Shown piece after piece: positions 7,511 through 16,404 of a DNA stretch of 64,000 nt. The position numbers and the translations under genes are program-made. Origin of the DNA: Candidatus Kirkpatrickella diaphorinae (lineage in GTDB: Bacteria > Pseudomonadota > Alphaproteobacteria > Acetobacterales > Acetobacteraceae); the NCBI RefSeq assembly GCF_025736875.1, contig NZ_CP107052.1, positions 2,101,001 through 2,165,000 on the forward strand, given 5' to 3'. The stretch's first letter is position 1, and each line of letters starts with the position of its first letter. The notes under the pieces were generated by a model that saw only the letters and a program-made list of their open reading frames with translations, searched no databases and was not told the DNA's origin.

Positions 7511-9888
7511 TGGCCGGATGGTCCCTGGCGCCTTATTTACGCGCTCGATGGCAAAGCCTGCTCTCGCTCATTACAAGATTGCAGACCGCGTTGATCCTGA
7601 TCGTCACGTCGATTGTCCTGGTGTCGACGACATTCATCGTGCTGGCGGGCGGGATGTCGATCACGCATCGCCCCGAAATTGAGGGAATGATTTTCCTCCT
7701 CGATATCATCGTGCTGGCCTTCCTGACGATGACGATCGTATCGCGCCTGCGCAAAATGCTTTCGGAGCGCCGGACAGGCCTCGCCGGGGCGCGCCTGCAC
7801 GTGCGGTTGATCGCTCTTTTCGGCGTTGTCTCGGTTGCGCCTGCTGTCGTGATCGGGACAATCGCAGCGCTGTTTTTCCATTTCGGCGTGCAGATCTGGT
7901 TTTCCAACCGCGTCAATCTGGCCTTGAGCGAGGCACGCGATGTCGCGGCGGGTTATTTGCAGGAGCATAATGAAAATATCCGCACGGAAGCCTTCGCGAT
8001 GGCAAACCAGCTCATCATCGCGGAAAATGACGATATGCTCCGCCACGGTGCCTATGCGCCTCTCAATAGCGGGGAGACAGGTCATTACGAGCTCGACTTC
8101 CTGCATAATGCGGCGCAATTAGCAACCATTCTGGATTTTGAAGCGACAGAACGTGGCCTGACGGAGGCGGTTGTCTACGACGCCTTTACTGAAAAGGTCG
8201 TGGCGTCGGGGGGGCTGGCCGCCTTGCAGGGGCGCACCTTCAAATTGCCGCCGAAAGAAACCACGTCTCTTGCGCGCTCCAGCGATGCCGCCATCCTCGA
8301 CGCACCGGATGAAAAGACGGTGCGTGCCGTGGTCAGTCTGGGTTCAACAACCGGCCTGATGTTGGCCATCACCCGGCCGGTGGATGCCAAGATCCTTGAG
8401 CATATGCGGCGCACAAATGCCGTCGTCAGTGAATATCAACGCCTCAATGCCAATCGCTCAGCGATACAGATCAGTTTCGTGCTGATCTTTGCGCTTTTGA
8501 GCCTTCTCGTCCTCACGGTCGGCATGTTGACAGGGCTCGTCCTCGCCAATCAAATCGCGCGGCCACTCGGGTTATTGATCATCGCTGCCCGACGGGTCAG
8601 CCTCGGTGACCTGTCCGTCCGTGTGCCGGAGGGGCGGCGGTCCCGTGATCCATCGCGGGATGATGAAGTCGGCATTCTCTCCCGCGCGTTCAATCGCATG
8701 ACCGATCAGGTCTCCGCGCAACGGACGGCCCTCATTGAGGCGAACGAGCAGATCAATGAGCGTCGCCGCTTTACAGAAAGCGTGCTGGAAGGTGTTTCGG
8801 CTGGCGTCATCGGTTTGGATGCCCATCAGGTGATCGAATTGCCGAACAAGGCGGCCTCGACCCTTCTTCAGCGTGATATTGACGGTTTTATCGGGCGGCA
8901 TCTGCAGGAATGCGTGCCGGAATTCAGCGACATCCTCGATGCGGTCCGAGATACGCCGGGACAGGTGCGTCACGCTGAAATCCAGATCGACACGCAGGGA
9001 GGTGAGGAGGTGCTTGGTGACGGGCCGCGTGTCGGGGCGCGGGGCAGGACGCTTCTCGTCCGCGTCGCGCGGGAGCAGAAAGGCGCGGATGTTGCGGGCT
9101 ATGTCGTGACGTTTGATGACATCACAGCCCTGCAATCTGCTGAACGTAAAGCGGCCTGGGCGGATGTGGCCCGCCGGATCGCGCATGAAATTAAAAACCC
9201 CCTGACGCCCATCCAGCTCTCCGCAGAGCGCCTGAAACGGCGTTTCATGAAAGAGATTTCCTCTGACACGGAGACATTCGGGCTTTGCGTCGATACAATC
9301 GTGCGTCATGTCGGTGATATCGGACGCATGGTGGATGAATTTTCAGCCTTCGCGCGTATGCCAGCGCCGGAGCTGAAAGAGGCGGATCTGGGACGCCTCC
9401 TGCGGGAAGCGATCGTCCTGCAGAAAAACGCGCATCCGGAGATCGCCTATGAAACCTTCGGACTGACGGCAAAAGGGCCGATGGTGACGTGTGACCGTCG
9501 GCTGATCGGCCAGGCACTGACAAATCTGCTGCAGAATGCTGCCGATGCCATCACCATGTCATCGCAGGATCGTAACGCCGCCGACATGGGTGAGGAAAGT
9601 GCCGATAGCTTGCGGAAAGGCGAGATAAATGTTGCACTTCGGGTCGAGCCCGCGCATGTTGACATCATGATTTCAGACGACGGCACCGGCCTTCCGGAAA
9701 CGGATCGACACCGTTTGACGGAGCCGTATATTACGCATAAGCCGAAAGGCACCGGCCTCGGCCTCGCGATCGTAAAAAAAATAATGGATGACCATCACGG
9801 TACCATTTCTTTAGAAGATCGGGGTGATAAGCAGGGGACAATCGCGATTTTGACCCTCCCCCGTCATAATGTCTTGGGTCAGGGATAA
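7510..9888 (+). CDS. ntrY: Nitrogen-regulation sensor histidine kinase NtrY
   Basis: A 792-residue membrane kinase, partner of NtrX. The N-terminal part has several hydrophobic segments (about residues 15-50, 55-75, 95-120) and a periplasmic domain, then another membrane helix near 320-345. HAMP follows (IARPLGLLIIAARRVSLGDLSVRVPEG), then a PAS-like region, the HisKA box with phospho-acceptor His in RIAHEIKNPLTPIQLSAERLKRR, and the ATPase domain with NLLQNAADAI, DDGTGLPE and GTGLGLAIVKKI. The gene overlaps the preceding ntrC-like gene by one base. NtrYX in Alphaproteobacteria links nitrogen, redox and envelope responses. Confidence 0.94.
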   Translation: MAGWSLAPYLRARWQSLLSLITRLQTALILIVTSIVLVSTTFIVLAGGMSITHRPEIEGMIFLLDIIVLAFLTMTIVSRLRKMLSERRTGLAGARLHVRLIALFGVVSVAPAVVIGTIAALFFHFGVQIWFSNRVNLALSEARDVAAGYLQEHNENIRTEAFAMANQLIIAENDDMLRHGAYAPLNSGETGHYELDFLHNAAQLATILDFEATERGLTEAVVYDAFTEKVVASGGLAALQGRTFKLPPKETTSLARSSDAAILDAPDEKTVRAVVSLGSTTGLMLAITRPVDAKILEHMRRTNAVVSEYQRLNANRSAIQISFVLIFALLSLLVLTVGMLTGLVLANQIARPLGLLIIAARRVSLGDLSVRVPEGRRSRDPSRDDEVGILSRAFNRMTDQVSAQRTALIEANEQINERRRFTESVLEGVSAGVIGLDAHQVIELPNKAASTLLQRDIDGFIGRHLQECVPEFSDILDAVRDTPGQVRHAEIQIDTQGGEEVLGDGPRVGARGRTLLVRVAREQKGADVAGYVVTFDDITALQSAERKAAWADVARRIAHEIKNPLTPIQLSAERLKRRFMKEISSDTETFGLCVDTIVRHVGDIGRMVDEFSAFARMPAPELKEADLGRLLREAIVLQKNAHPEIAYETFGLTAKGPMVTCDRRLIGQALTNLLQNAADAITMSSQDRNAADMGEESADSLRKGEINVALRVEPAHVDIMISDDGTGLPETDRHRLTEPYITHKPKGTGLGLAIVKKIMDDHHGTISLEDRGDKQGTIAILTLPRHNVLGQG

Positions 9889-9928
9889 GTGGTGCGTTCG
9901 ATGCTGAGACCATTGATGGAAAGCACTT

Positions 9929-11332
9929 ATGGAGCATGAAATCCTGATCGTCGATGACGAGCCCGATATTCGGATGCTCATCGACGGAATTCTGCGAGAT
10001 GAAGGTTATGAAACGCGGGTTGCCGCCAATGCCGACCAGGCCCTTGAGGCTTTCCGCACGCGCCGTCCTTCCCTGATTATTCTTGATATCTGGTTGCAGG
10101 GCTCCCGCCTTGATGGCGTGGCTCTTTTGAAGATGATCAAATCAGAGGAGCCGACCCAGCCTGTCGTGATGATTTCCGGCCATGGCTCCATCGAGACCGC
10201 CGTCGTCACCCTTCAGCATGGTGCCTATGATTTTATCGAGAAGCCCTTCAACGCAGAGCGACTCGTTGTCGTCGCACGCCGCGCGCTGGAAGCCGCGCGG
10301 CTGGAGCGGGAAAATGCCGAATTGCGTCTCCGCGCGGGTAGTGACACTTCCTTATTCGGCAGCGGTGCCGCCATCAGCGCCGTGCGCGCGCAGATTGAGC
10401 GCGTGGCCCCCACAAATTCCCGCGTTCTGATTTCCGGCCCCGCAGGCGCCGGGAAGGAAGTCGCCGCACGGATGATCCATGAGCGGTCAAAACGTGCTTC
10501 CGCGCCCTTTATCGCACTGAATTGCGCCACCCTGGCACCGAGCCGGTTTGAGGATGAGCTTTTTGGCGTTGAGGGGCAAAGTGACGGCACGGCGCGACGG
10601 ACAGGCGTGCTTGAGCGCGCGCATAAGGGGACGCTCCTCCTGGATGAGGTCTCCGACATGCCGTTGGAGACGCAGGGTAAAATCGTGCGCGCCCTACAGG
10701 ATCAGGCTTTTGAACGCATAGGCGGTGCGGCGCGTGTGAAAGTCGATGTGCGTGTCCTGGCCTCGACCAATCGTGACCTGTCGGCTGAAATTGCGGCCGG
10801 GCGCTTCCGGGAAGATCTCTATTACCGCCTCGCCGTCGTCCCGATCCGAATTCCCAGCCTGCGGGAGCGTCGGGAGGACATACCCGGCCTTGCGCAGCAT
10901 TTCCTGAAACAATATGCCGAGAATTCGGGCCTGCCGCCGCGTGAATTATCGGTTGACGCCATGGCAGCCCTCCAAGCATATGAGTGGCCTGGTAACGTCC
11001 GGGAACTCCGGAACCTCGTTGAGCATCTTCTGATCATGATGCCCGGCAGCGGCAACGACCTTATCCGAGCCGACATGCTGCCATCAACCGTCAGTCAAGG
11101 TGCGCCGTCCATGGCGCGGATGGATTCTGACGCTGATGTCATGGCATTGCCGTTGCGTGAGGCGCGCGATCTGTTTGAGACGCAGTATCTTCACGTTCAG
11201 CTGATGCGGTTTGGGGGGAATATCAGCCGGACGGCCAGTTTCGTCGGCATGGAAAGGAGCGCGCTGCATCGCAAGCTGAAACAACTCGGCGTGTCACATG
11301 ACGACCGCAACCACCCAACAAATCAAGGGTAA
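9929..11332 (+). CDS. ntrX: Response regulator NtrX
   Basis: A 467-residue response regulator. The receiver domain (residues 1-120) has IVDDEPD, phospho-acceptor Asp in LIILDIW, and conserved Thr/Ser and Lys (SGHGS, EKPF). The AAA+ domain has Walker A GPAGAGKE, Walker B LLLDEVSDM and arginine-finger region FREDLYYRL. A C-terminal Fis-type helix follows (NISRTASFVGMERSALHRKLKQLG). The segment where activators have GAFTGA reads GVEGQSDGTARRTG, so the sigma-54 contact motif is absent, as in other alphaproteobacterial NtrX. It lies 40 bases downstream of ntrY. Confidence 0.94.
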   Translation: MEHEILIVDDEPDIRMLIDGILRDEGYETRVAANADQALEAFRTRRPSLIILDIWLQGSRLDGVALLKMIKSEEPTQPVVMISGHGSIETAVVTLQHGAYDFIEKPFNAERLVVVARRALEAARLERENAELRLRAGSDTSLFGSGAAISAVRAQIERVAPTNSRVLISGPAGAGKEVAARMIHERSKRASAPFIALNCATLAPSRFEDELFGVEGQSDGTARRTGVLERAHKGTLLLDEVSDMPLETQGKIVRALQDQAFERIGGAARVKVDVRVLASTNRDLSAEIAAGRFREDLYYRLAVVPIRIPSLRERREDIPGLAQHFLKQYAENSGLPPRELSVDAMAALQAYEWPGNVRELRNLVEHLLIMMPGSGNDLIRADMLPSTVSQGAPSMARMDSDADVMALPLREARDLFETQYLHVQLMRFGGNISRTASFVGMERSALHRKLKQLGVSHDDRNHPTNQG

Positions 11333-11339
11333 ATTTCTT

Positions 11340-11356
11340 TTCGGCATGGAGCCGAA
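11340..11356 (+). terminator. Short hairpin between ntrX and hfq
   Basis: TTCGGC (11340-11345) pairs with GCCGAA (11351-11356) around a five-base loop just after the ntrX stop. There is no T-tract, so it is only a weak terminator or attenuator candidate. Confidence 0.25.
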
Positions 11357-11429
11357 CCCCATCATATGCGTTTCGATTGCGAAAGCTCTGGTGACAGGGT
11401 CGCAACTCATCTAACAAATAGGCACGAAC

Positions 11430-11708
11430 TTGGTCAAAGCAACAAAATCCTCCGCCTCCCCTCGACATGAAGGTGAGTCCGTTCAAGACAATTTTTTGCA
11501 ATCGGTGGTCAAGACGAGAGCCAAATTGACAATCTTCCTGGTCAATGGTGTCAAGCTTTCAGGTCAGATCACGCAATATGATACGCACACGATTATCCTG
11601 ATGCGTGATGATCAATCACAATTGGTCTATAAACATGCTGTCAGTACAATTCTGCCCGGTGCACCGCTTCCGATTTTCTCTCAGGACGATGACATCGACG
11701 ATATTTGA
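11430..11708 (+). CDS. hfq: RNA chaperone Hfq
   Basis: A 92-residue Sm-like hexameric RNA chaperone that pairs small RNAs with mRNAs. The Sm1 motif is seen in LTIFLVNGVKLSGQI and Sm2 in QLVYKHAVSTILP. An N-terminal basic extension (KATKSSASPRHE) of about 18 residues precedes the core, and the C-terminal tail is short and acidic (DDDIDDI). No in-frame ATG exists upstream of the core, so TTG at 11430 is the most plausible start. It sits in the conserved alphaproteobacterial ntrX-hfq-hflX order. Confidence 0.93.
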   Translation: MVKATKSSASPRHEGESVQDNFLQSVVKTRAKLTIFLVNGVKLSGQITQYDTHTIILMRDDQSQLVYKHAVSTILPGAPLPIFSQDDDIDDI

Positions 11709-11721
11709 GGGTTAATGCGTT

Positions 11722-13032
11722 TTGGGTTTAATTGAAACGGCGCCACCCGTCCGGCGCGCAGCGGTCATTTTCCCCGCTGACAGGACATCTCTCCGCGCTG
11801 AGCTTCGCGGGGCGGATGCCCGCCTTGAGGAAGCTGCCGGCCTGACCCGCTCTATCGGTCTCGATATCATGTTCCAGCAGGTCATCCCGCTTCGGGCAGC
11901 GCGGCCCGCAACATTGCTCGGCGCCGGGCAAGTCGAGGCGCTTGCTACGAAAGTGCATGAGGGGGGGATCGACGTCGTCGTCGTTGACACGCGGCTTTCC
12001 CCCGTGCAGCAGCGCAATCTTGAAAAAGCGCTGAATTGCAAGGTGATTGACCGGACGGGGCTGATCCTCGATATCTTCGGCGCGCGCGCGGCAACGCGGG
12101 AAGGTGTGCTTCAGGTTGAACTGGCCCACCTCGCTTATCAGAAATCCCGTCTTGTCAGATTATGGACTCATCTTGAGCGCCAGCGCGGTGGGTTCGGCTT
12201 TCTCGGCGGGCCGGGTGAAACGCAGATGGAAGCCGACCGCCGTATGTTGAGTGAGCGCATGGTCAAGCTCAAGAAAGAGTTGGATCAGGTGCGGCGCACG
12301 CGTGGGCTTCACCGCGCGGCCCGTCAGCGCGTGCCTTTCCCGGTTGTGGCCTTTGTCGGTTATACGAATGCTGGCAAGTCGACGCTGTTCAATGCTTTGA
12401 CGGGGGCCGATGTCCAGGCGGAAGACCAGCTTTTTGCGACGCTCGACCCGACAATGCGTTCCGTCACGCTGCCCTCCGGGCGTCGGATCATCCTTTCTGA
12501 CACAGTCGGATTCATCAGTGACCTCCCGACGGAACTCATCGCCGCCTTCCGCGCGACGCTTGAGGAAGTGGCCGAGGCGGATGTCATTGTGCATGTGCGC
12601 AATGTGGCGCATCCTGACAGCGACGCCCAGCGTGAAGATGTCATTCAAGTATTAAATAATCTGGTGCGGGATGGGGTGCTCGATGAGACATGGCCTGAGC
12701 GTGTGGTCGAAGTCCTGAATAAATCCGATATTCTCGGCGGCGTCCGGCAGGTGGCGCATGTTGGCGGGGCCGTGCCCGTGTCAGCGCTGACGCAGGAGGG
12801 CCTGCCCGATCTGCTGAGCGCCATCGATGCGCAACTGACAGCGCATTTACCCGTCATCCACGTCAAACTCAGCATCCAGGATGGTGCCGCCATGGCGTGG
12901 CTCTATGAATATGGCGACGTCATTGAAAGAACGGATGAGGAAGCGATTATTCGCCTGACGGTTCGCCTCTCAGATAATGACCTCAAACGGTTTGAACGCA
13001 GCTTTCCCGAATATCTCGATCTGATTGCCTGA
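11722..13032 (+). CDS. hflX: Ribosome-associated GTPase HflX
   Basis: A 436-residue GTPase that binds the ribosome and can split stalled 70S particles. The N-terminal HflX domain contains LLGAGQVEAL and the GPGETQMEADRR segment before the coiled linker. The G domain has G1 GYTNAGKST, switch region ATLDPTMR, G3 DTVGFI and G4 NKSD. The only usable in-frame start after the upstream stop at 11713 is TTG at 11722, 13 bases after hfq, suggesting co-transcription with hfq. Confidence 0.95.
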   Translation: MGLIETAPPVRRAAVIFPADRTSLRAELRGADARLEEAAGLTRSIGLDIMFQQVIPLRAARPATLLGAGQVEALATKVHEGGIDVVVVDTRLSPVQQRNLEKALNCKVIDRTGLILDIFGARAATREGVLQVELAHLAYQKSRLVRLWTHLERQRGGFGFLGGPGETQMEADRRMLSERMVKLKKELDQVRRTRGLHRAARQRVPFPVVAFVGYTNAGKSTLFNALTGADVQAEDQLFATLDPTMRSVTLPSGRRIILSDTVGFISDLPTELIAAFRATLEEVAEADVIVHVRNVAHPDSDAQREDVIQVLNNLVRDGVLDETWPERVVEVLNKSDILGGVRQVAHVGGAVPVSALTQEGLPDLLSAIDAQLTAHLPVIHVKLSIQDGAAMAWLYEYGDVIERTDEEAIIRLTVRLSDNDLKRFERSFPEYLDLIA

Positions 13033-13063
13033 CGCGACGTCACCGGAGGGGGAGGACGCTGGC

Positions 13064-13924
13064 ATGAATGAGGAACCGCCCCTCTCATTCTCATATCTCA
13101 AAAAACTCGTCACAGCCTGCATCGGGATTGCGCGCGACGTCTCACAGGATCTCATCATGCCGGGCTTTGGGCGCCTTCGGCCGGAGCAGATCCGCGTCAA
13201 ATCAACGCCGCGCGATTTTGTAACGGAAATTGATGAGCAGGCGGAAGCTTATATCGAGGCGCGCCTGCGTCAACTCGTCCCCCATGCCTTGATTGTGGGG
13301 GAGGAGGCGGCGGCGCGAAATCCCGACCTCGTCAATGAGCTGGCCCGCGCGTCCCTTGCCTTCACAATTGACCCGATTGACGGCACCGTCAATTACGTTG
13401 AGGGCGTCGCGGCTTTTGGCGTCATGATAGCCGTCATTTCAGATGCAGAGCCGGTTGCTTCCATTATTTTCAATCCTGTCTCAGGCTGCGCGATGCTGGC
13501 GGCGCGGGGCGCGGGCGCGTGGCAGGTCGATGCGGACGGGCGGGAAACCCCTCTGCATTACGCCGCGCCGCCCCGCCACGCGGGCGGCCTCCGCGGAAAA
13601 TTGTCCTGGTCCCTTTGTGCCGTTAATCTGACGGAGAAAGCGGCTTACATCGCTTCGGCTTTCGAGCGTTTATGGGATCTGAGATGTGCCTCCATCGAAT
13701 ATATGATGGCCGCCGCGGGACATGCGCATATTTTATATTATCGGAAGGTCATGCCGTGGGATCACTGCCCTGGATATGTCCTTCTGACAGAGGCGGGTGG
13801 CTATGGCGCCCTTCACCATGGTGAAGCCTACCGCATCGGGCACAAAGCATCCGGCCTGCTCTACGCGCCGGACCAACATGTGTGGCATGAGGTCGCTTCA
13901 GCCCTGGGTTTGCACGAAAGGTGA
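13064..13924 (+). CDS. Inositol monophosphatase family protein
   Basis: A 286-residue metal-dependent phosphatase of the IMPase/CysQ/FBPase superfamily. Motifs: TEIDEQAE, GEEAAA (metal-binding Glu), DPIDGTVNYVEG (metal-binding DPxDGT), and the C-terminal MPWDHCPGYVLLTEAGG. Substrate cannot be fixed from sequence: inositol phosphate, histidinol phosphate or PAP are all possible in this family. The ATG at 13064 has a very strong purine-rich ribosome binding site (13045-13055); an in-frame TTG at 13025 that would overlap hflX is less likely. Confidence 0.85.
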   Translation: MNEEPPLSFSYLKKLVTACIGIARDVSQDLIMPGFGRLRPEQIRVKSTPRDFVTEIDEQAEAYIEARLRQLVPHALIVGEEAAARNPDLVNELARASLAFTIDPIDGTVNYVEGVAAFGVMIAVISDAEPVASIIFNPVSGCAMLAARGAGAWQVDADGRETPLHYAAPPRHAGGLRGKLSWSLCAVNLTEKAAYIASAFERLWDLRCASIEYMMAAAGHAHILYYRKVMPWDHCPGYVLLTEAGGYGALHHGEAYRIGHKASGLLYAPDQHVWHEVASALGLHER

Positions 13925-14001
13925 CGTGCTTGACTTGAAGGATTTTTCGGCGGTGAATACATCTTGATAAACCAGATAATGGTTTAAACGGAGGTACGAA
14001 A

Positions 14002-14427
14002 ATGCCAGTACAAGATCCTGTCTTATACGCTGTATGTGATGGTGAAAAAGCGCGTTTCATGCGCTATGACGGTCATCAGATGCGGACAATCCACCGACTG
14101 GACGCGCACCACCACCCTGACGAAAATGGCATGCTGACCACGTCGATCAAAGAGCCAAAATCCGACCCGAAAGAGCTGACGAAGGAGCGTTTTGCACGCA
14201 CCATCGCCGCGGAGATTGAAAAAGTCCTCGCGCAGAATGCCGCGCTCAAGGGCCTCGTCCTTGCCGCTTCGCCCCATGTGCTTCACGATTTGCGGGTCAT
14301 GCTGTCCAAGGCGACAATGAAAAAAATAGTGAAGACGGAAAGCAAGGACCTCACCAACATCCCCGACCACGAAATGTTTTCTCATTTCGACCGCCCGGCA
14401 ACGGGTTGGCCGCAATTGCCGCGTTAA
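14002..14427 (+). CDS. Host-attachment (PF10116-like) family protein
   Basis: A 141-residue soluble protein resembling the family annotated as required for attachment to host cells, which is related to archaeal release-factor-like (baeRF) domains. The typical N-terminal layout YAVCDGEKARFMRYDG, the basic ELTKERFARTIAAEI helix and the LVLAASPHVLHDLR strand-helix are all visible. The real function is not established by sequence. GGAGG 8 bases before the ATG is a good ribosome binding site. It is monocistronic, ending at a convergent hairpin terminator shared with the SulP gene. Confidence 0.75.
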   Translation: MPVQDPVLYAVCDGEKARFMRYDGHQMRTIHRLDAHHHPDENGMLTTSIKEPKSDPKELTKERFARTIAAEIEKVLAQNAALKGLVLAASPHVLHDLRVMLSKATMKKIVKTESKDLTNIPDHEMFSHFDRPATGWPQLPR

Positions 14428-14437
14428 ACATATATGC

Positions 14438-14464
14438 GGCGCGAGGGCTGTCTGCCCTCGCGCC
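14438..14464. terminator. Bidirectional hairpin between convergent genes
   Basis: Arms GGCGCGAGGGC (14438-14448) and its exact complement (14454-14464) form an 11-bp stem with a 5-base loop, between the host-attachment gene and the SulP gene, which face each other. T-tracts are weak on both sides. Confidence 0.65.
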
Positions 14465-14474
14465 GATATCATTG

Positions 14475-15929
14475 TCACACGGCCAGAAGAGGCTCGTCAG
14501 ACTGCTCCGCGATGATGTCATGCTGGCGGGCGCGGAGGCCCTTGACCTCCACATGAACGCCGCGCGCCTGTAATTTGCTGACGATTTTCTCCAGTTTGGC
14601 GACGGCTGTAATGTCCCAGAATGTCGCCCGGTCCACATCAATTACGATCTTCTTCGCAGATGTCTGGAAATCAACCGCGTCGAAGAGCATGTCGGATGAC
14701 GCAAAGAAAATCTGCCCTGAGATCCTGTAGATCTCCTCATCACCCTCGCGCTCATGCTTGATGCTGAGCATATTCGTCGCCCGCCAGGCGAAAAACACGC
14801 CGCTGAGCAGCACGCCCGCGACAACGCCCGCCGCGAGGTCCTGCGTGCTGACGGTCACGAGTACCGTGACGATCATCACCACCGTCGATAATTTGGGATG
14901 GCGCATCAGGTCTCGCAGAGATCCCCAGGCAAAGGTGCTGACGGAAACCATAATCATAATTGCGACAAGCGCGGCCAGCGGCACAAGGGCGAACCAGCGA
15001 TGCAGCACATCCATCAGGAGCAGCAGAAACGCACCGGCTGCGAAAGTCGAGAGGCGTCCACGCCCGCCATATCGCAGGTTACCGACCGTCTGACCCACCA
15101 TGCCGCACCCGCCAATGCCACCGAAAGCGGCAACAAGCATGTTGGAAATCCCGAGCCCCGTGCATTCCATCCGCTGATTACCATGCGTGTCCGTATGCTC
15201 ATCCACCACGCCGGCGGTCATGAGTGACTCAAGCAGGCCGACAGCGGCCATGGCCAGCGCATAGGGGAAGATGATTTCAAGCGTCTCGATATTAAACGGA
15301 ACATGCGGCCATGTCAGTTGCGGGAGCCCGCTTGGCAGGGCGCCAAGATCAGCAACCGTGCGGACCGGCATGGGATAAAAGACGGTGATCAGCGTCAGAA
15401 CAATGATGCAGATCAGGGGAGAGGGTATCATCGTGAATATGCGCGGCACGAGATAAATGATGGCCAGCCCGACCGCGATCAGCGCATAGGTGTGCCAGGT
15501 GACATGCAGCATTTGCGGCACCTGCGCTGAAAAAATGAGGATGGCCAGCGCATTGACAAAGCCCGTCCGCACTTCGTCGGAGACAAAGCGCATTACGACA
15601 TGCAGGCGAAGCAGCCCGAAACATAATTGCATGAATCCGGCCAACATCGTGGCCGCGAACATATATTGGACACCGTGATGGTGAACCAGCGCGCCGACCA
15701 CAAAAGCAATGGACCCCGCCGCGCCGGAGATCATCCCCGGCCGACCACCTGTCAGCGCGATCGCAATGCTGATGACGAAGGAGGCGTAAAGCGAAATGGC
15801 AGGCGATACGCCTGAAACATAGGAAAAGGCGATGACTTCTGGAATGAGGGCAAATGTGCCAACCATTCCGGCCAGCACCTCATTCAGTGGTGAGAAAGCC
15901 CACTGAGCACGGTACTCAGACAGTTTCAC
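14475..15929 (-). CDS. SulP family inorganic anion transporter with STAS domain
   Basis: A 484-residue membrane protein with about 10-12 hydrophobic helices over residues 20-390 and a cytoplasmic STAS domain at the C-terminus (about 400-470, with KKIVIDVDRATFWDITAV). Signatures include the first-helix region EVIAFSYVSGVSP, GGRPGMISGAAGS, and NMLVAAFGGIGGCGMVGQT. SulP members carry sulfate, bicarbonate or dicarboxylates; the substrate here is unknown. GTG at 15929 has GGAG at good distance and gives a normal N-terminus; an upstream in-frame TTG at 15974 would add 15 residues. Confidence 0.88.
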   Translation of the reverse strand: MKLSEYRAQWAFSPLNEVLAGMVGTFALIPEVIAFSYVSGVSPAISLYASFVISIAIALTGGRPGMISGAAGSIAFVVGALVHHHGVQYMFAATMLAGFMQLCFGLLRLHVVMRFVSDEVRTGFVNALAILIFSAQVPQMLHVTWHTYALIAVGLAIIYLVPRIFTMIPSPLICIIVLTLITVFYPMPVRTVADLGALPSGLPQLTWPHVPFNIETLEIIFPYALAMAAVGLLESLMTAGVVDEHTDTHGNQRMECTGLGISNMLVAAFGGIGGCGMVGQTVGNLRYGGRGRLSTFAAGAFLLLLMDVLHRWFALVPLAALVAIMIMVSVSTFAWGSLRDLMRHPKLSTVVMIVTVLVTVSTQDLAAGVVAGVLLSGVFFAWRATNMLSIKHEREGDEEIYRISGQIFFASSDMLFDAVDFQTSAKKIVIDVDRATFWDITAVAKLEKIVSKLQARGVHVEVKGLRARQHDIIAEQSDEPLLAV

Positions 15930-16404
15930 GGTAAATCTCCGAAGATAAGAAGGGGTCGTTGTATTCAGGCCCAACGTGGCAATGGCGGGGCATCATAATG
16001 AATTTTGTTTAAAAAGCAACCTGTGCCTGAATTCATTTATGTCGCCAGGCTTAAAGGCCACGCAATCAGGGTGCGACGCCATGCAATGTGCCATTTTCCG
16101 AATTGGGGAAAAGCGGGATTGCGGGCGATCTCGCGAGAACCCCTCAACGGCATAAAGGTTTAAAAAAAAGTGAAAAACCGGAAGACCGCCGCGAAATCTC
16201 AATATTCCGCACTTTGCGCGATCGGTTTCAACGGCGCTTCAAGAGATTGAAGATTTTGTGATTTCAGTCCGCCGAAACAATCTTTCAGAAGATGTTCAAA
16301 AGGTTTTCATTCATCGCAGCCGACAACATAGTCTATACTTAGGCGTTTCTGAATGTTAATCGAAAGTTTCAGTTCAGAGGTTCCCCGGAAATGTCGCCTG
16401 AATC
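15930..16404. other. 475-bp intergenic region between divergent SulP and glycosyltransferase genes
   Basis: AT-richer than its surroundings. It must hold the promoters of both divergent genes. The best -10-like box for the plus-strand gene is TATACT at 16334-16339, with no convincing -35 at normal spacing. Short open frames here lack ribosome binding sites and recognisable sequence. No RNA gene or repeat was recognised. Confidence 0.4.

Noticed and set aside
13025..13063. Upstream TTG start for the inositol-phosphatase-family gene
   Set aside because: It overlaps hflX and has no ribosome binding site, while ATG 13064 has a very strong one.
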